Below are positions 55,548-63,869 of a stretch of 64,000 nt of DNA, piece by piece (the stretch's first letter is position 1; the number at the start of each line of letters is the position of its first letter). A program made the position numbers and the translations under genes. Origin of the DNA: Aquimarina sp. MMG016 (GTDB lineage Bacteria; Bacteroidota; Bacteroidia; Flavobacteriales; Flavobacteriaceae); NCBI RefSeq assembly GCF_018100805.1, contig NZ_JAGJEA010000001.1, positions 496,001 through 560,000 of the forward strand. Reading direction: 5' to 3'. Below the pieces are notes generated by a model that did not search any database, was not told the origin of the DNA, and worked only from the letters and a program-made list of their open reading frames with translations.

Positions 55548-56748
55548 AGGTATAGTAAAGTCTAATTATGATTTTGGGAAACTCTTTACCGCCACAAAAG
55601 AGTTTATTGATCATTATAACAGAAAACATCCACAACTAAAAGAAAGACTAAATGCTAACCATAGGGCTACTGCAGAATTAATAACAAGACTTTACGCCAA
55701 GCAACTCAATAGGACTATTAGTTTGGGACAAAACATAAAAGATACTCTCCCTGGGTTTAAAACCTTCAACCCAAGCCTGGCTTCTTGTAAAGGGTGTACA
55801 GTGAGAACAATCATCAATCATAAGGAACGATTAAAAGCAGCAGGGTTTATTATCAAGGAGATCCACAGAGGAAAATCAGGGATTGAATTATGGATTAATC
55901 CTACTGTTTTTAAGACGAAAAAATTGTCAACGATCTCCAACAATATTAAAACTGATATTCAAACAATAAAAGAGGTCTGTGACCTCGAAGTGAAAAATTT
56001 TCACCCATTAGTTCATGAACAACAAGAACTAAAAAATAATAATAACACTGTGAATAAGTTAACAACTCCAAAAAAAGGAGTTCGCTTGCCAGCTCACAAG
56101 TCCACTGATAACTTAGTTAGAGGAACCTCACAAGAACAATACAAGAACATCAGGGAAAGTCGAAATTCTGCTTCTAAAAAGCAACTACAGATTACAAAAT
56201 CTACACATGCAAAAGAGGCAGATTCGGCTTTTTTATTACAACTGGTGCGAGATTTTTGGAGCTACACCCGATTACTCCTGTACCCAAATACTATGCTAAG
56301 TAAACCGGAAGAAACAGAGATTTTAAATAACATATGGGCTTCCGTATATCGAAAATTTAAAGTACACGGTAGCAAAAAAGATTGGGAAAGTTATCAGGAA
56401 ATCCTGTATAAACGTATCGATATGGTCGCCAGATGGTTAGACAGAAACCCTAATCGATGGGTACCGCCACCACATTTGTATTTTCATCCAGAAAACAAAA
56501 AGAATGATTTTAGAAAAACTCACAATTGGTTTCTAAAACAGGAATTGCTAAAACGAGAAATCAGAAATCAGATCCTGATTCAAAAAACCGAATCAGAATG
56601 GCAGGATCATAAAAAAGGAGAAGGAAAACACAAAAATAAAAGTCGTTTACAACTCTTTCGAATACAGCAAAAACGCTTAGCACAATACAGAGATGAGCGT
56701 TTACTAAGTCAATATGAAAAAAGTTTACACAAAATGGTAAACATGTAA
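55537..56748 (+). CDS. Winged-helix protein, possibly replication initiator of the element
   Basis: This 403-residue basic protein has a helix-turn-helix or winged-helix segment (about 80-125; CKGCTVRTIINHKERLKAAGFIIKEIHRGKSGIELWINP). The middle is lysine-rich and probably unstructured; the C-terminus is helical and very basic, with KAKRxxH-type patches. The arrangement is like plasmid or phage replication proteins, but no Rep or primase signature is certain. The ATG at 55537 was chosen over 55483, which would lie fully inside the upstream gene. Confidence 0.5.
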   Translation: MESKGIVKSNYDFGKLFTATKEFIDHYNRKHPQLKERLNANHRATAELITRLYAKQLNRTISLGQNIKDTLPGFKTFNPSLASCKGCTVRTIINHKERLKAAGFIIKEIHRGKSGIELWINPTVFKTKKLSTISNNIKTDIQTIKEVCDLEVKNFHPLVHEQQELKNNNNTVNKLTTPKKGVRLPAHKSTDNLVRGTSQEQYKNIRESRNSASKKQLQITKSTHAKEADSAFLLQLVRDFWSYTRLLLYPNTMLSKPEETEILNNIWASVYRKFKVHGSKKDWESYQEILYKRIDMVARWLDRNPNRWVPPPHLYFHPENKKNDFRKTHNWFLKQELLKREIRNQILIQKTESEWQDHKKGEGKHKNKSRLQLFRIQQKRLAQYRDERLLSQYEKSLHKMVNM

Positions 56749-56751
56749 ACC

Positions 56752-57003
56752 ATGATACATCCTAATCCAGATATAGCATTGAGTAAATGCATTATATACT
56801 TTAATGATGGAAACTCCAGGACATTTTATTCGTTCGACAGGAAACATAAAAGATCAAAACCTAATCAGGCCCTTGGCATCCGCAGACTTGAAAAAATGCT
56901 ATTACAACATTTTAAAGGAACCTGGGAAACTGCTATTATTTATGAGAATAAAACTAATGGCAAAGAATTGGCTAAGTTTAAGAATGGAATAAGGGTGTTT
57001 TAA
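56752..57003 (+). CDS. Small basic protein of unknown function
   Basis: This 83-residue protein starts four bases after the Rep-like gene and should be on the same transcript. It contains a beta-strand-rich part (IIYFNDGNSRTFYSFD) and a helical part (LGIRRLEKMLLQHFKG). No family is recognised. A strong terminator follows it. Confidence 0.55.
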   Translation: MIHPNPDIALSKCIIYFNDGNSRTFYSFDRKHKRSKPNQALGIRRLEKMLLQHFKGTWETAIIYENKTNGKELAKFKNGIRVF

Positions 57004-57055
57004 CCCTTGTTGGCATCTCCATTTCTTTGTATCTTGTATCATTAATTGTAAACAC

Positions 57056-57105
57056 CCCATTTATTCTTAGAGATCACTTCTAAGAATAAATGGGTTTGTT
57101 GTTTT
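57056..57105 (+). terminator. Strong terminator after the first module operon
   Basis: A 16-bp perfect stem (arms 57056-57071 and 57079-57094, starting CCCATTTA) with a 7-base loop is followed by TTTGTTGTTTT. It lies between the small basic protein and the HExxH gene. It argues against a translation start at 57090 inside the stem. Confidence 0.8.
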
Positions 57106-57122
57106 ATAAGCTTTTTAATACT

Positions 57123-57665
57123 ATGGAAATACAAACCGTAAGAAATAGATCTGTACATGCTTTAAACAGAACCAAAATAAGGTTGGAAGCAGCAATTAGG
57201 CAAAGGGATAGTTCTACAAACCACGGTATTCCTTCAGATGTGGAATTCGCATTACGAAGATTCTTCAATTCGAGAGCTACTACTTTTTTAGATATTTTAT
57301 TACGACGAGTTCAATTAATAACCAGAGTTGTTCCTGAAGTTAGAGTAAGAAGAATATCTCGAAGTTATCTTGCTGCTACCTCGGATAATAATAGTGAAAG
57401 ACATTTTGGTAACATGCAACTTCATACTCCTGCAGCAGCATTCCCAAATGAACACTATATTGCGCTCTATAGCCCTTATTGGGAGGAAAAAGGACAGTAT
57501 CAACCTGGTGTGCTTATACACGAATGTTTTCATTATTACTTTGGACATATGAGAGGACATCCCAGAGATAATAGAAGAATTAATGCATTCGCTTATCAAG
57601 GTTTGGTTTGTCATCTTGGAAGACTTCCAATAGGTCCTGGAGTTCGAACTAACTTAGGCTATTAA
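57123..57665 (+). CDS. Putative zinc metallopeptidase (HExxH)
   Basis: This 180-residue protein has the zinc motif HECFH (His133, Glu134, His137) in LIHECFHYYFGH, followed by RRINAFAYQGLV, which resembles the downstream pattern of deuterolysin-like (M35) peptidases. It has no signal peptide. Small HExxH proteins occur as effectors and in virus-like particles. The ATG at 57123 was chosen because the earlier one at 57090 lies in a terminator stem. Substrate and role are unknown. Confidence 0.65.
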   Translation: MEIQTVRNRSVHALNRTKIRLEAAIRQRDSSTNHGIPSDVEFALRRFFNSRATTFLDILLRRVQLITRVVPEVRVRRISRSYLAATSDNNSERHFGNMQLHTPAAAFPNEHYIALYSPYWEEKGQYQPGVLIHECFHYYFGHMRGHPRDNRRINAFAYQGLVCHLGRLPIGPGVRTNLGY

Positions 57666-57680
57666 ATGTTAAATATAGAT

Positions 57681-57851
57681 TTAATATTTAATCCCAAATT
57701 CCTTAAAGACCATTCGCACCTCGTAGGGGTATAATAATTGTCTACGTCCGGTATCCAACCCTTTAATTTCTTTCAATTTTAATCGTAGAGTTTCCCGACT
57801 AATTCCAAATCGAGTAGCTAATTCTGCTTTACTCCAAAATCGCATTTCCAT
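57681..57851 (-). CDS. Small helix-turn-helix protein, probable repressor
   Basis: A 56-residue frame runs on the minus strand from ATG at 57851 to TAA at 57681. The sequence WSKAELATRFGISRETLRLKL is a clear helix-turn-helix, followed by a basic wing-like part. It is divergent from the structural-type operon that begins at 58047, the typical layout of a repressor and its operator. A 14-bp palindrome lies between them at 57986. Confidence 0.7.
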   Translation of the reverse strand: MEMRFWSKAELATRFGISRETLRLKLKEIKGLDTGRRQLLYPYEVRMVFKEFGIKY

Positions 57852-57985
57852 TATATCGAATATTTAGGTTTATCTAAGCCCACATTAAATTATAGAACCA
57901 AAGGTTTACTAATGCTGCAAATAAGTGCTTAGCACAACACTAAACTACCATAAATTATACAGAAGGCCATAACCTAAACAGGCTT

Positions 57986-57999
57986 AAACAAGCTTGTTT
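57986..57999. promoter_or_regulatory. 14-bp palindrome in front of the right-hand operon
   Basis: AAACAAG is followed by its exact reverse complement CTTGTTT. It lies 48 bases upstream of the gene at 58047, where an operator for the divergent helix-turn-helix protein would be expected. Confidence 0.45.
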
Positions 58000-58046
58000 G
58001 TCTGCTGTTTTGTAAACATTTTCCTTTGACTGAAAATCAGTACAAA

Positions 58047-58508
58047 ATGTTTAAATGGATCGTTGGTGGATTGGCCACTTTTTTTTCGATACGATATTTA
58101 TCCCGTTTGCAAAAAGCGAGTACCAATATCACTTCCCGTATTCGGGTACGGATCCATAAGGTGAACCTGACAGGGATTGAACTCAAAGCAATGGTACAAT
58201 TACAAAATCCTAATCCTGTAGCCTTACGTCTACAACATCCTTTTGTCAGAATTTTACATAAAAACAAACTCTTGGGAAGCTCAACAGTGGAAAATGCAGT
58301 CATTGAAATTCCCGAAAACAGTCAAAAAGATTTTGATCTGCATATCCAATCCGCAGGATGGCTTACCCTGATCCAGATACTGGGCACCGAGGCGGTAAAC
58401 CAGATAAGAAATGGAAAACCTATCCAACTGAACATCCAAGCTCAGATCATCACCCGAATCAACGGATTGCCATATGAACAAACTGATACTATGACTCTAC
58501 AACTCTGA
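58047..58508 (+). CDS. Membrane-anchored LEA14-like beta-sandwich protein
   Basis: This 153-residue protein begins with a membrane helix (about 2-18; FKWIVGGLATFFSIRYL), then has a beta-sandwich with the pattern VNLTGIELKAMVQLQNPNPVALRLQHP seen in LEA14/WHy-type proteins (about 35-140). These bind or stabilise other proteins in an unclear way. The ATG at 58047 was chosen over a TTG at 58026. Its stop overlaps the next ATG (TGATG), so the genes are coupled. Confidence 0.7.
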   Translation: MFKWIVGGLATFFSIRYLSRLQKASTNITSRIRVRIHKVNLTGIELKAMVQLQNPNPVALRLQHPFVRILHKNKLLGSSTVENAVIEIPENSQKDFDLHIQSAGWLTLIQILGTEAVNQIRNGKPIQLNIQAQIITRINGLPYEQTDTMTLQL

Positions 58509-59431
58509 TGAAAGCACAAAGTAAAAGACATATCAATAGTACCAAAAGCTTTGACCATTTGTTTCCAAAGAGTGTGCATAAGGATACTGTTATTATAGGT
58601 CCTGGCAAAGCAAAACTGGAGGATACGCTTCAACTGATGCAACTCATAGTGCGAGAGACCATAAATGATACAGAAAAACTAGCAAAAAAACTGAAAGGTC
58701 ACCATATAACTGAAACCTGCAGGAACATCTGGAATTTTGTGTATCAGCATATCCAGTATAAAATGGATAAAACAGGTGTAGAACAAGTACGCAGACCTTC
58801 TCGTACCTGGGCAGATCGGTTTACAGGAGTGGATTGTGATTGTTATACGGTGTTTATAGGAAGCATCCTGACCAATCTTGGAATACCATATAAAGTGAGA
58901 ATTACCAAATATGGAGGAAAACATCACTTTCAACATGTATACCCAATTGTACCAACTTCGAACGGACATATCATCATTGATTGTGTAGCTGATCAGTTTA
59001 ATTACGAAGTCCCCTATTCCCAAAAAAGGGACATTGTCCCTACTAGTAAAAATATATCCATTGATGGTTTAGGAACATTGAGTGGAGTGGATATGGCAGA
59101 CATCAGTTTAGATGCCTTAGAGGAATCACCCATTCCACTACGAAAAGTCATACCTCCCAAGACAGAGAAAATACAATGTACCACCCCTGTAAGGAATACT
59201 AAAGGAGTATCATCTTTTAAAAATGGGCTGGTAGCCTCACCTTTTCGACTCGATGATGGAGAGCAGATCAAGACATTACCCCCCGAAAAAGATTTTAATC
59301 TATTAAATTTTTTAATCCTTTCAGGGATATCAGTTGCAGCAGGAATAGGTGTACTAAAACTCCTTACTGGCAGCGCCAGAGGCAAAACTCGCAACGCGAG
59401 AGGTAAAAATAATAATACGAACAGAAATTAA
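58508..59431 (+). CDS. Transglutaminase-fold cysteine peptidase-like protein
   Basis: This 307-residue protein has the transglutaminase-type triad: Cys110 in GVDCDCYT, His143 in HHFQHVYPI and Asp158 in IIDCVAD. It therefore probably cleaves or crosslinks peptides or peptidoglycan. A C-terminal hydrophobic helix (about 270-292; LNFLILSGISVAAGIGVLKLL) and a basic tail tie it to a membrane. It is translationally coupled to the LEA14-like gene. In viruses, an enzyme of this kind could serve as a lysin or capsid-maturation peptidase (inference). Confidence 0.75.
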   Translation: MKAQSKRHINSTKSFDHLFPKSVHKDTVIIGPGKAKLEDTLQLMQLIVRETINDTEKLAKKLKGHHITETCRNIWNFVYQHIQYKMDKTGVEQVRRPSRTWADRFTGVDCDCYTVFIGSILTNLGIPYKVRITKYGGKHHFQHVYPIVPTSNGHIIIDCVADQFNYEVPYSQKRDIVPTSKNISIDGLGTLSGVDMADISLDALEESPIPLRKVIPPKTEKIQCTTPVRNTKGVSSFKNGLVASPFRLDDGEQIKTLPPEKDFNLLNFLILSGISVAAGIGVLKLLTGSARGKTRNARGKNNNTNRN

Positions 59432-59471
59432 AACAAAAAAGAGGTTTATAACCTCAAAATAGATAAAGGAT

Positions 59472-60740
59472 ATGGAATTACACCGATTAGACGGCTTTGA
59501 TGCCACAGGATTAGATGCCCTGGATATTGCAGGTACTCAGAGTATGAGTGAGATAATAAATGGCATCAATGATGCCCCCCCGGATATAGCCTATGAGATA
59601 TTAGACGATGAAGGAAATGTGGTGATGTATGCCGATCTGGATGAAAACATCTATGTGATTGATGGTTTGGGAGGCTTCTTTAAAAAGATCGGAAGAGGCC
59701 TAAAACGATTTGGCAAAAAAGTCATCAAACCCGTTGTAAAAACTTTTAACCGATTTCTAAATCCTGCTACCATCCTGCTTAGAAACGGATTTCTGTTAGC
59801 AATGAAAATCAATATGTTCAAAGTAGCTGAGAAATTACGTTTTGGATATTTAAGTGATGCCGAAGCCCGAAGACGTGGTGGAGATATGCGCAAGTTTGCC
59901 AAGATGCGAAAAGCAGTTCAAAAGGCAGAGAAGATTTACGATATGGCAGGCGGAAAAACCAAAAACCTGAAAAAAGCCATTCTAAGAGGTAAAGGAAATA
60001 AAGACAAACAAGTACCCCTAAGTGGTTTTGGATTGGGTAATCCTTTTGAAGATGATGAGCCAACTATATATAACGATCCTTTTGAAAAGTTTGTGGTGGA
60101 GTCTGATCCCGATGTGGTTGAAGCATTTCTCAATAATGAAATTCAGGTAGAAGGATTAGGTGCTGTGGCATCCAGTGCATCCATTGCTGCAGCAACCAGT
60201 GCGGTAGCAGCTGTGGCTGCACTGGTAGGTAAGATAGGTAATGTGTTTACAAAAGGTAAACAGATAAAACAGCAGGCGCAAGACTTATTTCAAAAACCAA
60301 AGCCAATACCAACATTACCGCCTGCTCCTGTACGATTTGGAGATCCAAGATTACAACAGTTTCCAGTACAGAACTTTACTCCTGCTATTCCAGGAAATCC
60401 TGCACAACAAAGTGTTGTTCAGAATAAAGCATTGCCTTCAAATACCAATACGGAATCCTCTGAAAAACAAAGTTTTTTCAAAAAACATAAAACGCCCATT
60501 CTCATTGGAACAGGATTGTTGGTGGTAGGAACAGGAGTAGCCATTGCGATGCGATCTAACAAAAAGAAAACTTCTAAACCTATATCCGGAACACCCAGAA
60601 ACCCTCGGCAAGGAAAGCAAAAAAGACAACAAAGAGATGAATTAGGAAGGTTTACCAAAGGTTCCGGAACCCGGAGAGGTAGAAAAAAAAGCACAACAAG
60701 AAAAGCTCCAAAAAAACTCGTCCCAAAAGCATTATTGTAA
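59472..60740 (+). CDS. Large membrane protein with basic C-terminal tail
   Basis: I do not recognise this 422-residue protein. It has an acidic N-terminus (1-65), a basic amphipathic stretch (FFKKIGRGLKRFGKKVIKPVVKTFNRF), an alanine-rich hydrophobic segment (about 227-255), a proline-rich linker (about 280-330), a second membrane helix (about 342-362) and a 60-residue tail with RGRKKSTTRKAPKK patches. The tail could bind nucleic acid. It resembles virion membrane or core proteins in layout, not in sequence. Confidence 0.55.
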   Translation: MELHRLDGFDATGLDALDIAGTQSMSEIINGINDAPPDIAYEILDDEGNVVMYADLDENIYVIDGLGGFFKKIGRGLKRFGKKVIKPVVKTFNRFLNPATILLRNGFLLAMKINMFKVAEKLRFGYLSDAEARRRGGDMRKFAKMRKAVQKAEKIYDMAGGKTKNLKKAILRGKGNKDKQVPLSGFGLGNPFEDDEPTIYNDPFEKFVVESDPDVVEAFLNNEIQVEGLGAVASSASIAAATSAVAAVAALVGKIGNVFTKGKQIKQQAQDLFQKPKPIPTLPPAPVRFGDPRLQQFPVQNFTPAIPGNPAQQSVVQNKALPSNTNTESSEKQSFFKKHKTPILIGTGLLVVGTGVAIAMRSNKKKTSKPISGTPRNPRQGKQKRQQRDELGRFTKGSGTRRGRKKSTTRKAPKKLVPKALL

Positions 60741-60804
60741 AACAGAAATAACGTAGTAACCATGAGATTTCCGTCTTCACGGAAACTATAAATCAAGATT
60801 TAAA

Positions 60805-61389
60805 ATGAAAGTAAAAGCAAATACAAAAGGTAGTCTTCTGGAAGTTGGGAAACATCTCAGCACAGGAGTATTAGGAATGGTGGCAGGATCTGCCGTAGGA
60901 AGGTACTCCCTCGCACTTGGTGCGCTGACCATATTCGGGGGAGCCTACTACGGTAAAGACTGGATCACTTCCGCTGGAGTAGGGATGGCATTTTCCAATG
61001 GTTTCGGAAGAAAATCACAAGCCATTAACGGAGTGGATGGTATTAAAGATAATCTGGACGATGCCAAAGACCGGGCAATCAATTCCCTGAAAGCTATTGG
61101 TAAAAAATTATACCTCGATAAGCTCTCTCCTTCTATGGCACAGAAACTAGCACTTGGAAATATTGAAGATCGCCCATTGGTTTTTATGGGATCGGAAGTT
61201 GCAGATACAGGGGATTTTGATACTGGTGAAGTGGATGAGATTATCCGTAAGATTGAAAATGGAGAACAACTCCCTACCATCGATATTCAGCAAGACTTTG
61301 CTAATGGATTTGATGGAAATATCGGTGGAATCGATACGATGGAATTAAACGGAGCTGAAGATATCTCTGAACTCAATGCAGTGGCATAG
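60805..61389 (+). CDS. Membrane protein of the right-hand module
   Basis: This 194-residue protein has a glycine-rich hydrophobic region (about 17-60; VLGMVAGSAVGRYSLALGALTIFGGAYY), then a charged, acidic C-terminal half (FDTGEVDEIIRKIENG... ELNGAEDISELNA). No family is recognised. Its acidic tail and the basic tail of its neighbour may interact. It fits an inner-membrane component of the module. Confidence 0.55.
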   Translation: MKVKANTKGSLLEVGKHLSTGVLGMVAGSAVGRYSLALGALTIFGGAYYGKDWITSAGVGMAFSNGFGRKSQAINGVDGIKDNLDDAKDRAINSLKAIGKKLYLDKLSPSMAQKLALGNIEDRPLVFMGSEVADTGDFDTGEVDEIIRKIENGEQLPTIDIQQDFANGFDGNIGGIDTMELNGAEDISELNAVA

Positions 61390-61493
61390 AGGTGAGCCTG
61401 TGAGTAAGTGAGTATTTGAGCAATCAAATATTTATCTATTCTAACAAAAACAAACTCAACTCTCCAATACTAAAAAACTCAAATACTAAAACG

Positions 61494-62126
61494 ATGAATA
61501 CAATGAAAAAAAGTTCAAGATCACAATTCTTAGAAATTGTGAATGCCCATATCTCTTTAAGAGATCAGGCGAAAAAATATGATCCTGCGATGGTTAAAGT
61601 AGCCACAGGGATTAAAGAAGGCAGGTTACAATTAGCAGATACCGCGTATTATGCTATCAAGTTCGCAGGGAACAAAGCAAACATTGATATGTTCGAAACT
61701 CAGGATGCCAAGGAAATTGGGATCACCAATGTTACCCAGGCAAAACTTCAAAAGGATCGATTGTTCTTATGCAACCGTATCATCCTACTGGCTGCAGAGA
61801 TTGAAGGTGATCTTCCGGGGAGTGATTCGGAACTCAAAAGAGTAATCAAACAAACCAATTTTGATAGTATCAAAAAAGTAGGTGGATTGCAGAATGGAGT
61901 GTTCTCATTAATTGCGAATAAGAAGATTATTATCGATGAACGCCCTATGCAGGAATTTGCTACCGATGGCAATACCATGCTGAATCTGGGAACCTACTTT
62001 TTAGAAAGTCCACGCTTTATCCGTGATGATGAGGAATTTGAATTCAATATCGAACTTGGTGATGATGCCCCGGAAAAAGCACTGATTAAAGTGGTACTGG
62101 CAGGTACAGCAACAGTCCCAGCCTAG
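61494..62126 (+). CDS. Candidate virion or structural beta-protein (210 aa)
   Basis: This protein is helical at its front and beta-rich at its end (about 130-210; FSLIANKKIIIDERPMQEF... FNIELGDDAPEKALIKVVLAG). The end reads like a jelly-roll-type beta sandwich as found in capsid proteins of tailless viruses, but this is a visual impression only. The frame is open upstream to 61416; the ATG at 61494 starts the better conserved-looking part. It is followed by four more small beta-rich proteins. Confidence 0.5.
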   Translation: MNTMKKSSRSQFLEIVNAHISLRDQAKKYDPAMVKVATGIKEGRLQLADTAYYAIKFAGNKANIDMFETQDAKEIGITNVTQAKLQKDRLFLCNRIILLAAEIEGDLPGSDSELKRVIKQTNFDSIKKVGGLQNGVFSLIANKKIIIDERPMQEFATDGNTMLNLGTYFLESPRFIRDDEEFEFNIELGDDAPEKALIKVVLAGTATVPA

Positions 62127-62178
62127 GCAAGAGCCGTGCGGGGCAAAAATTAAAAAACTAATCTAAATGTAATAGCTG

Positions 62179-62583
62179 ATGAACACTGAAGAACAAGAGA
62201 AAACCAAGGAGACTAGGGTAGTATTTTCCTTTAAAGTGGAAAAGCAAAATGGACTGATTACCGTAGATAATTTTGAGTTACCAAAATATACCAAACTAGT
62301 GAAAGGGATTCAACTGATCTCTGATTATCCAGACCGATTATATTACCGAGGGAGACAACGTATCGAAATTGGAGGGGAGGAACTTTTTCCTGATGGTTTT
62401 GAAAGTAAGATACTAATGTCTTCACTTAGTGTAGCCCCCAGGGAACGTTTCTTTGAATTGGGGGATGTATTGCCGGGAGACCTTTCCGTAAAGATACGTT
62501 TTGAAGATAAAGATCATAGTAGTGCTCCTTTTGAACGTGGGTATATGGTAACCCTTATCATCCTCATTCAAGAGCGGTCGTAG
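62179..62583 (+). CDS. Small beta-rich protein
   Basis: This 134-residue protein is composed mainly of beta strands (FSFKVEKQNGLITVDNFELPKYTKLVKGIQL... DLSVKIRFEDKDHS... YMVTLIILIQE). It has no signal peptide. It could be a capsid, vertex or spike protein of the putative particle, but no family is recognised. It starts 52 bases after the preceding gene. Confidence 0.55.
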   Translation: MNTEEQEKTKETRVVFSFKVEKQNGLITVDNFELPKYTKLVKGIQLISDYPDRLYYRGRQRIEIGGEELFPDGFESKILMSSLSVAPRERFFELGDVLPGDLSVKIRFEDKDHSSAPFERGYMVTLIILIQERS

Positions 62584-62631
62584 ACCGTATTTAGCAAAAA
62601 ATCCACAATAGATATTTAATAACTGATAGTT

Positions 62632-63162
62632 ATGAAGTGTATAATCAAAGGAGGAAACAATAAAAGTACCTATGACACTGTTATAGTGCGGAGGAAGTTT
62701 GTCCCGATAAAATTTATAATCGAAAGGGAAAATCAATTTTTGAACGCAGGGACAAAACTTCCATTCGCTACTACCAAAGTCAATGCCCTTTTAGTCACTT
62801 CTAAAGTAAAAAAATCCTGTGTGGATAAGGAGCTCCTTCCTAAGTACTATTATGGGATATCTGATTTTAAAATGACGGACACCCAATTTTTAGCTGATAA
62901 TGATGGTGATTTTTATGATGGTGACTACCCTCCTGATGGGTTTTCCAATGGAGAATTCACAAATCAATGGTGGTACTATGTACATCCTGTTTTAGATCGA
63001 TTTCCCCTTTTTATTGATAATGGTATTTCTGAGGAATTAGGGGATCCCATACTCCTTGAGTTTACTCGAGAAGGACAATGTACTCCTGATAAATATTATC
63101 TCTGGAGTGAAAGACTTCCTAAATCGGGGTCTTCATTGATTACATTTTTTCCACCAACTTAA
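62632..63162 (+). CDS. Beta-rich protein of unknown function
   Basis: This 176-residue protein alternates beta strands and loops with an Asp-rich stretch (LADNDGDFYDGDYPPDGF), which might bind calcium. It has several aromatic residues (NQWWYYVHPVLDRFPLF). It is probably part of the same structural set; no function is recognised. Confidence 0.5.
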   Translation: MKCIIKGGNNKSTYDTVIVRRKFVPIKFIIERENQFLNAGTKLPFATTKVNALLVTSKVKKSCVDKELLPKYYYGISDFKMTDTQFLADNDGDFYDGDYPPDGFSNGEFTNQWWYYVHPVLDRFPLFIDNGISEELGDPILLEFTREGQCTPDKYYLWSERLPKSGSSLITFFPPT

Positions 63163-63171
63163 TATACAAGT

Positions 63172-63441
63172 ATGCTTTTAGGAACATTATCACTATTTCA
63201 GAAAAGAGGAATTTTCTATAAGCAGCAGCAGTTGCATTGGGAAGACTCATTTTCAAAAGTCATTGAACAGGAACTTACTCCGGATATGCAATTACAATTG
63301 TCGGATGTTCCAAAAAACCAGCAATTGTTGCCAGTAGATGAATCAGGTGATACCGATTATATCACCGCTTTCTATCAGGATGAAGGACAAGCTAACTATC
63401 CATACGAAGTAACCGTATGGTTACTCGTAGAGGCCACATAG
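63172..63441 (+). CDS. Small protein of the structural-type set
   Basis: This 89-residue protein starts 9 bases after its neighbour. It has a hydrophobic N-terminal end (MLLGTLSLF) and a beta-rich end (YPYEVTVWLLVEAT). No family is recognised. Confidence 0.5.
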   Translation: MLLGTLSLFQKRGIFYKQQQLHWEDSFSKVIEQELTPDMQLQLSDVPKNQQLLPVDESGDTDYITAFYQDEGQANYPYEVTVWLLVEAT

Positions 63442-63533
63442 TGGCATTTAAATTAATAATAACCAGTTATCCCTAATAGAATGAAATGCCAAATGACCCT
63501 ATGGGTCTGGGATAACAAAACACACAATGTGTG

Positions 63534-63869
63534 ATGCGTGAGGAATTTGCACTGAAATATGCAGACAGAAGAGCCAAAGAACGAGGATACGATTCGTATC
63601 GCATTGTTTACAGGGAATTTATGATACCACCAAATGGGATGCTGAAGTTTCAGGCAAATAATGAAATCTGGTTGGTAACCTATATCGCTTGGGGGCTGAT
63701 TGTCAAATCAGATTATGGGCGCTATGATAATTGGTATACACAAGGAATTATTGAAAACTCCCACGAGCATGGGGACCGTATTGAAATTATCAATACTAGG
63801 AAATACCAGCGAACCATTCGCTTTTTACAGGTGATCTTAAAAACGGAAGATGATGGAAGCAAGGAATAG
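63534..63869 (+). CDS. Small beta-rich protein
   Basis: This 111-residue protein is rich in aromatic residues and beta strands (MLKFQANNEIWLVTYIAWGLIVKSDYGRYDNWYTQ). The ATG at 63534 overlaps the stop of a 17-codon frame (63481-63534). The next gene starts inside its last codons. No family is recognised. Confidence 0.5.
   Translation: MREEFALKYADRRAKERGYDSYRIVYREFMIPPNGMLKFQANNEIWLVTYIAWGLIVKSDYGRYDNWYTQGIIENSHEHGDRIEIINTRKYQRTIRFLQVILKTEDDGSKE

Noticed and set aside
63481..63534. 17-codon frame ending at the start of the gene at 63534
   Set aside because: It could be a leader peptide, but it is too short to support without evidence of translation.
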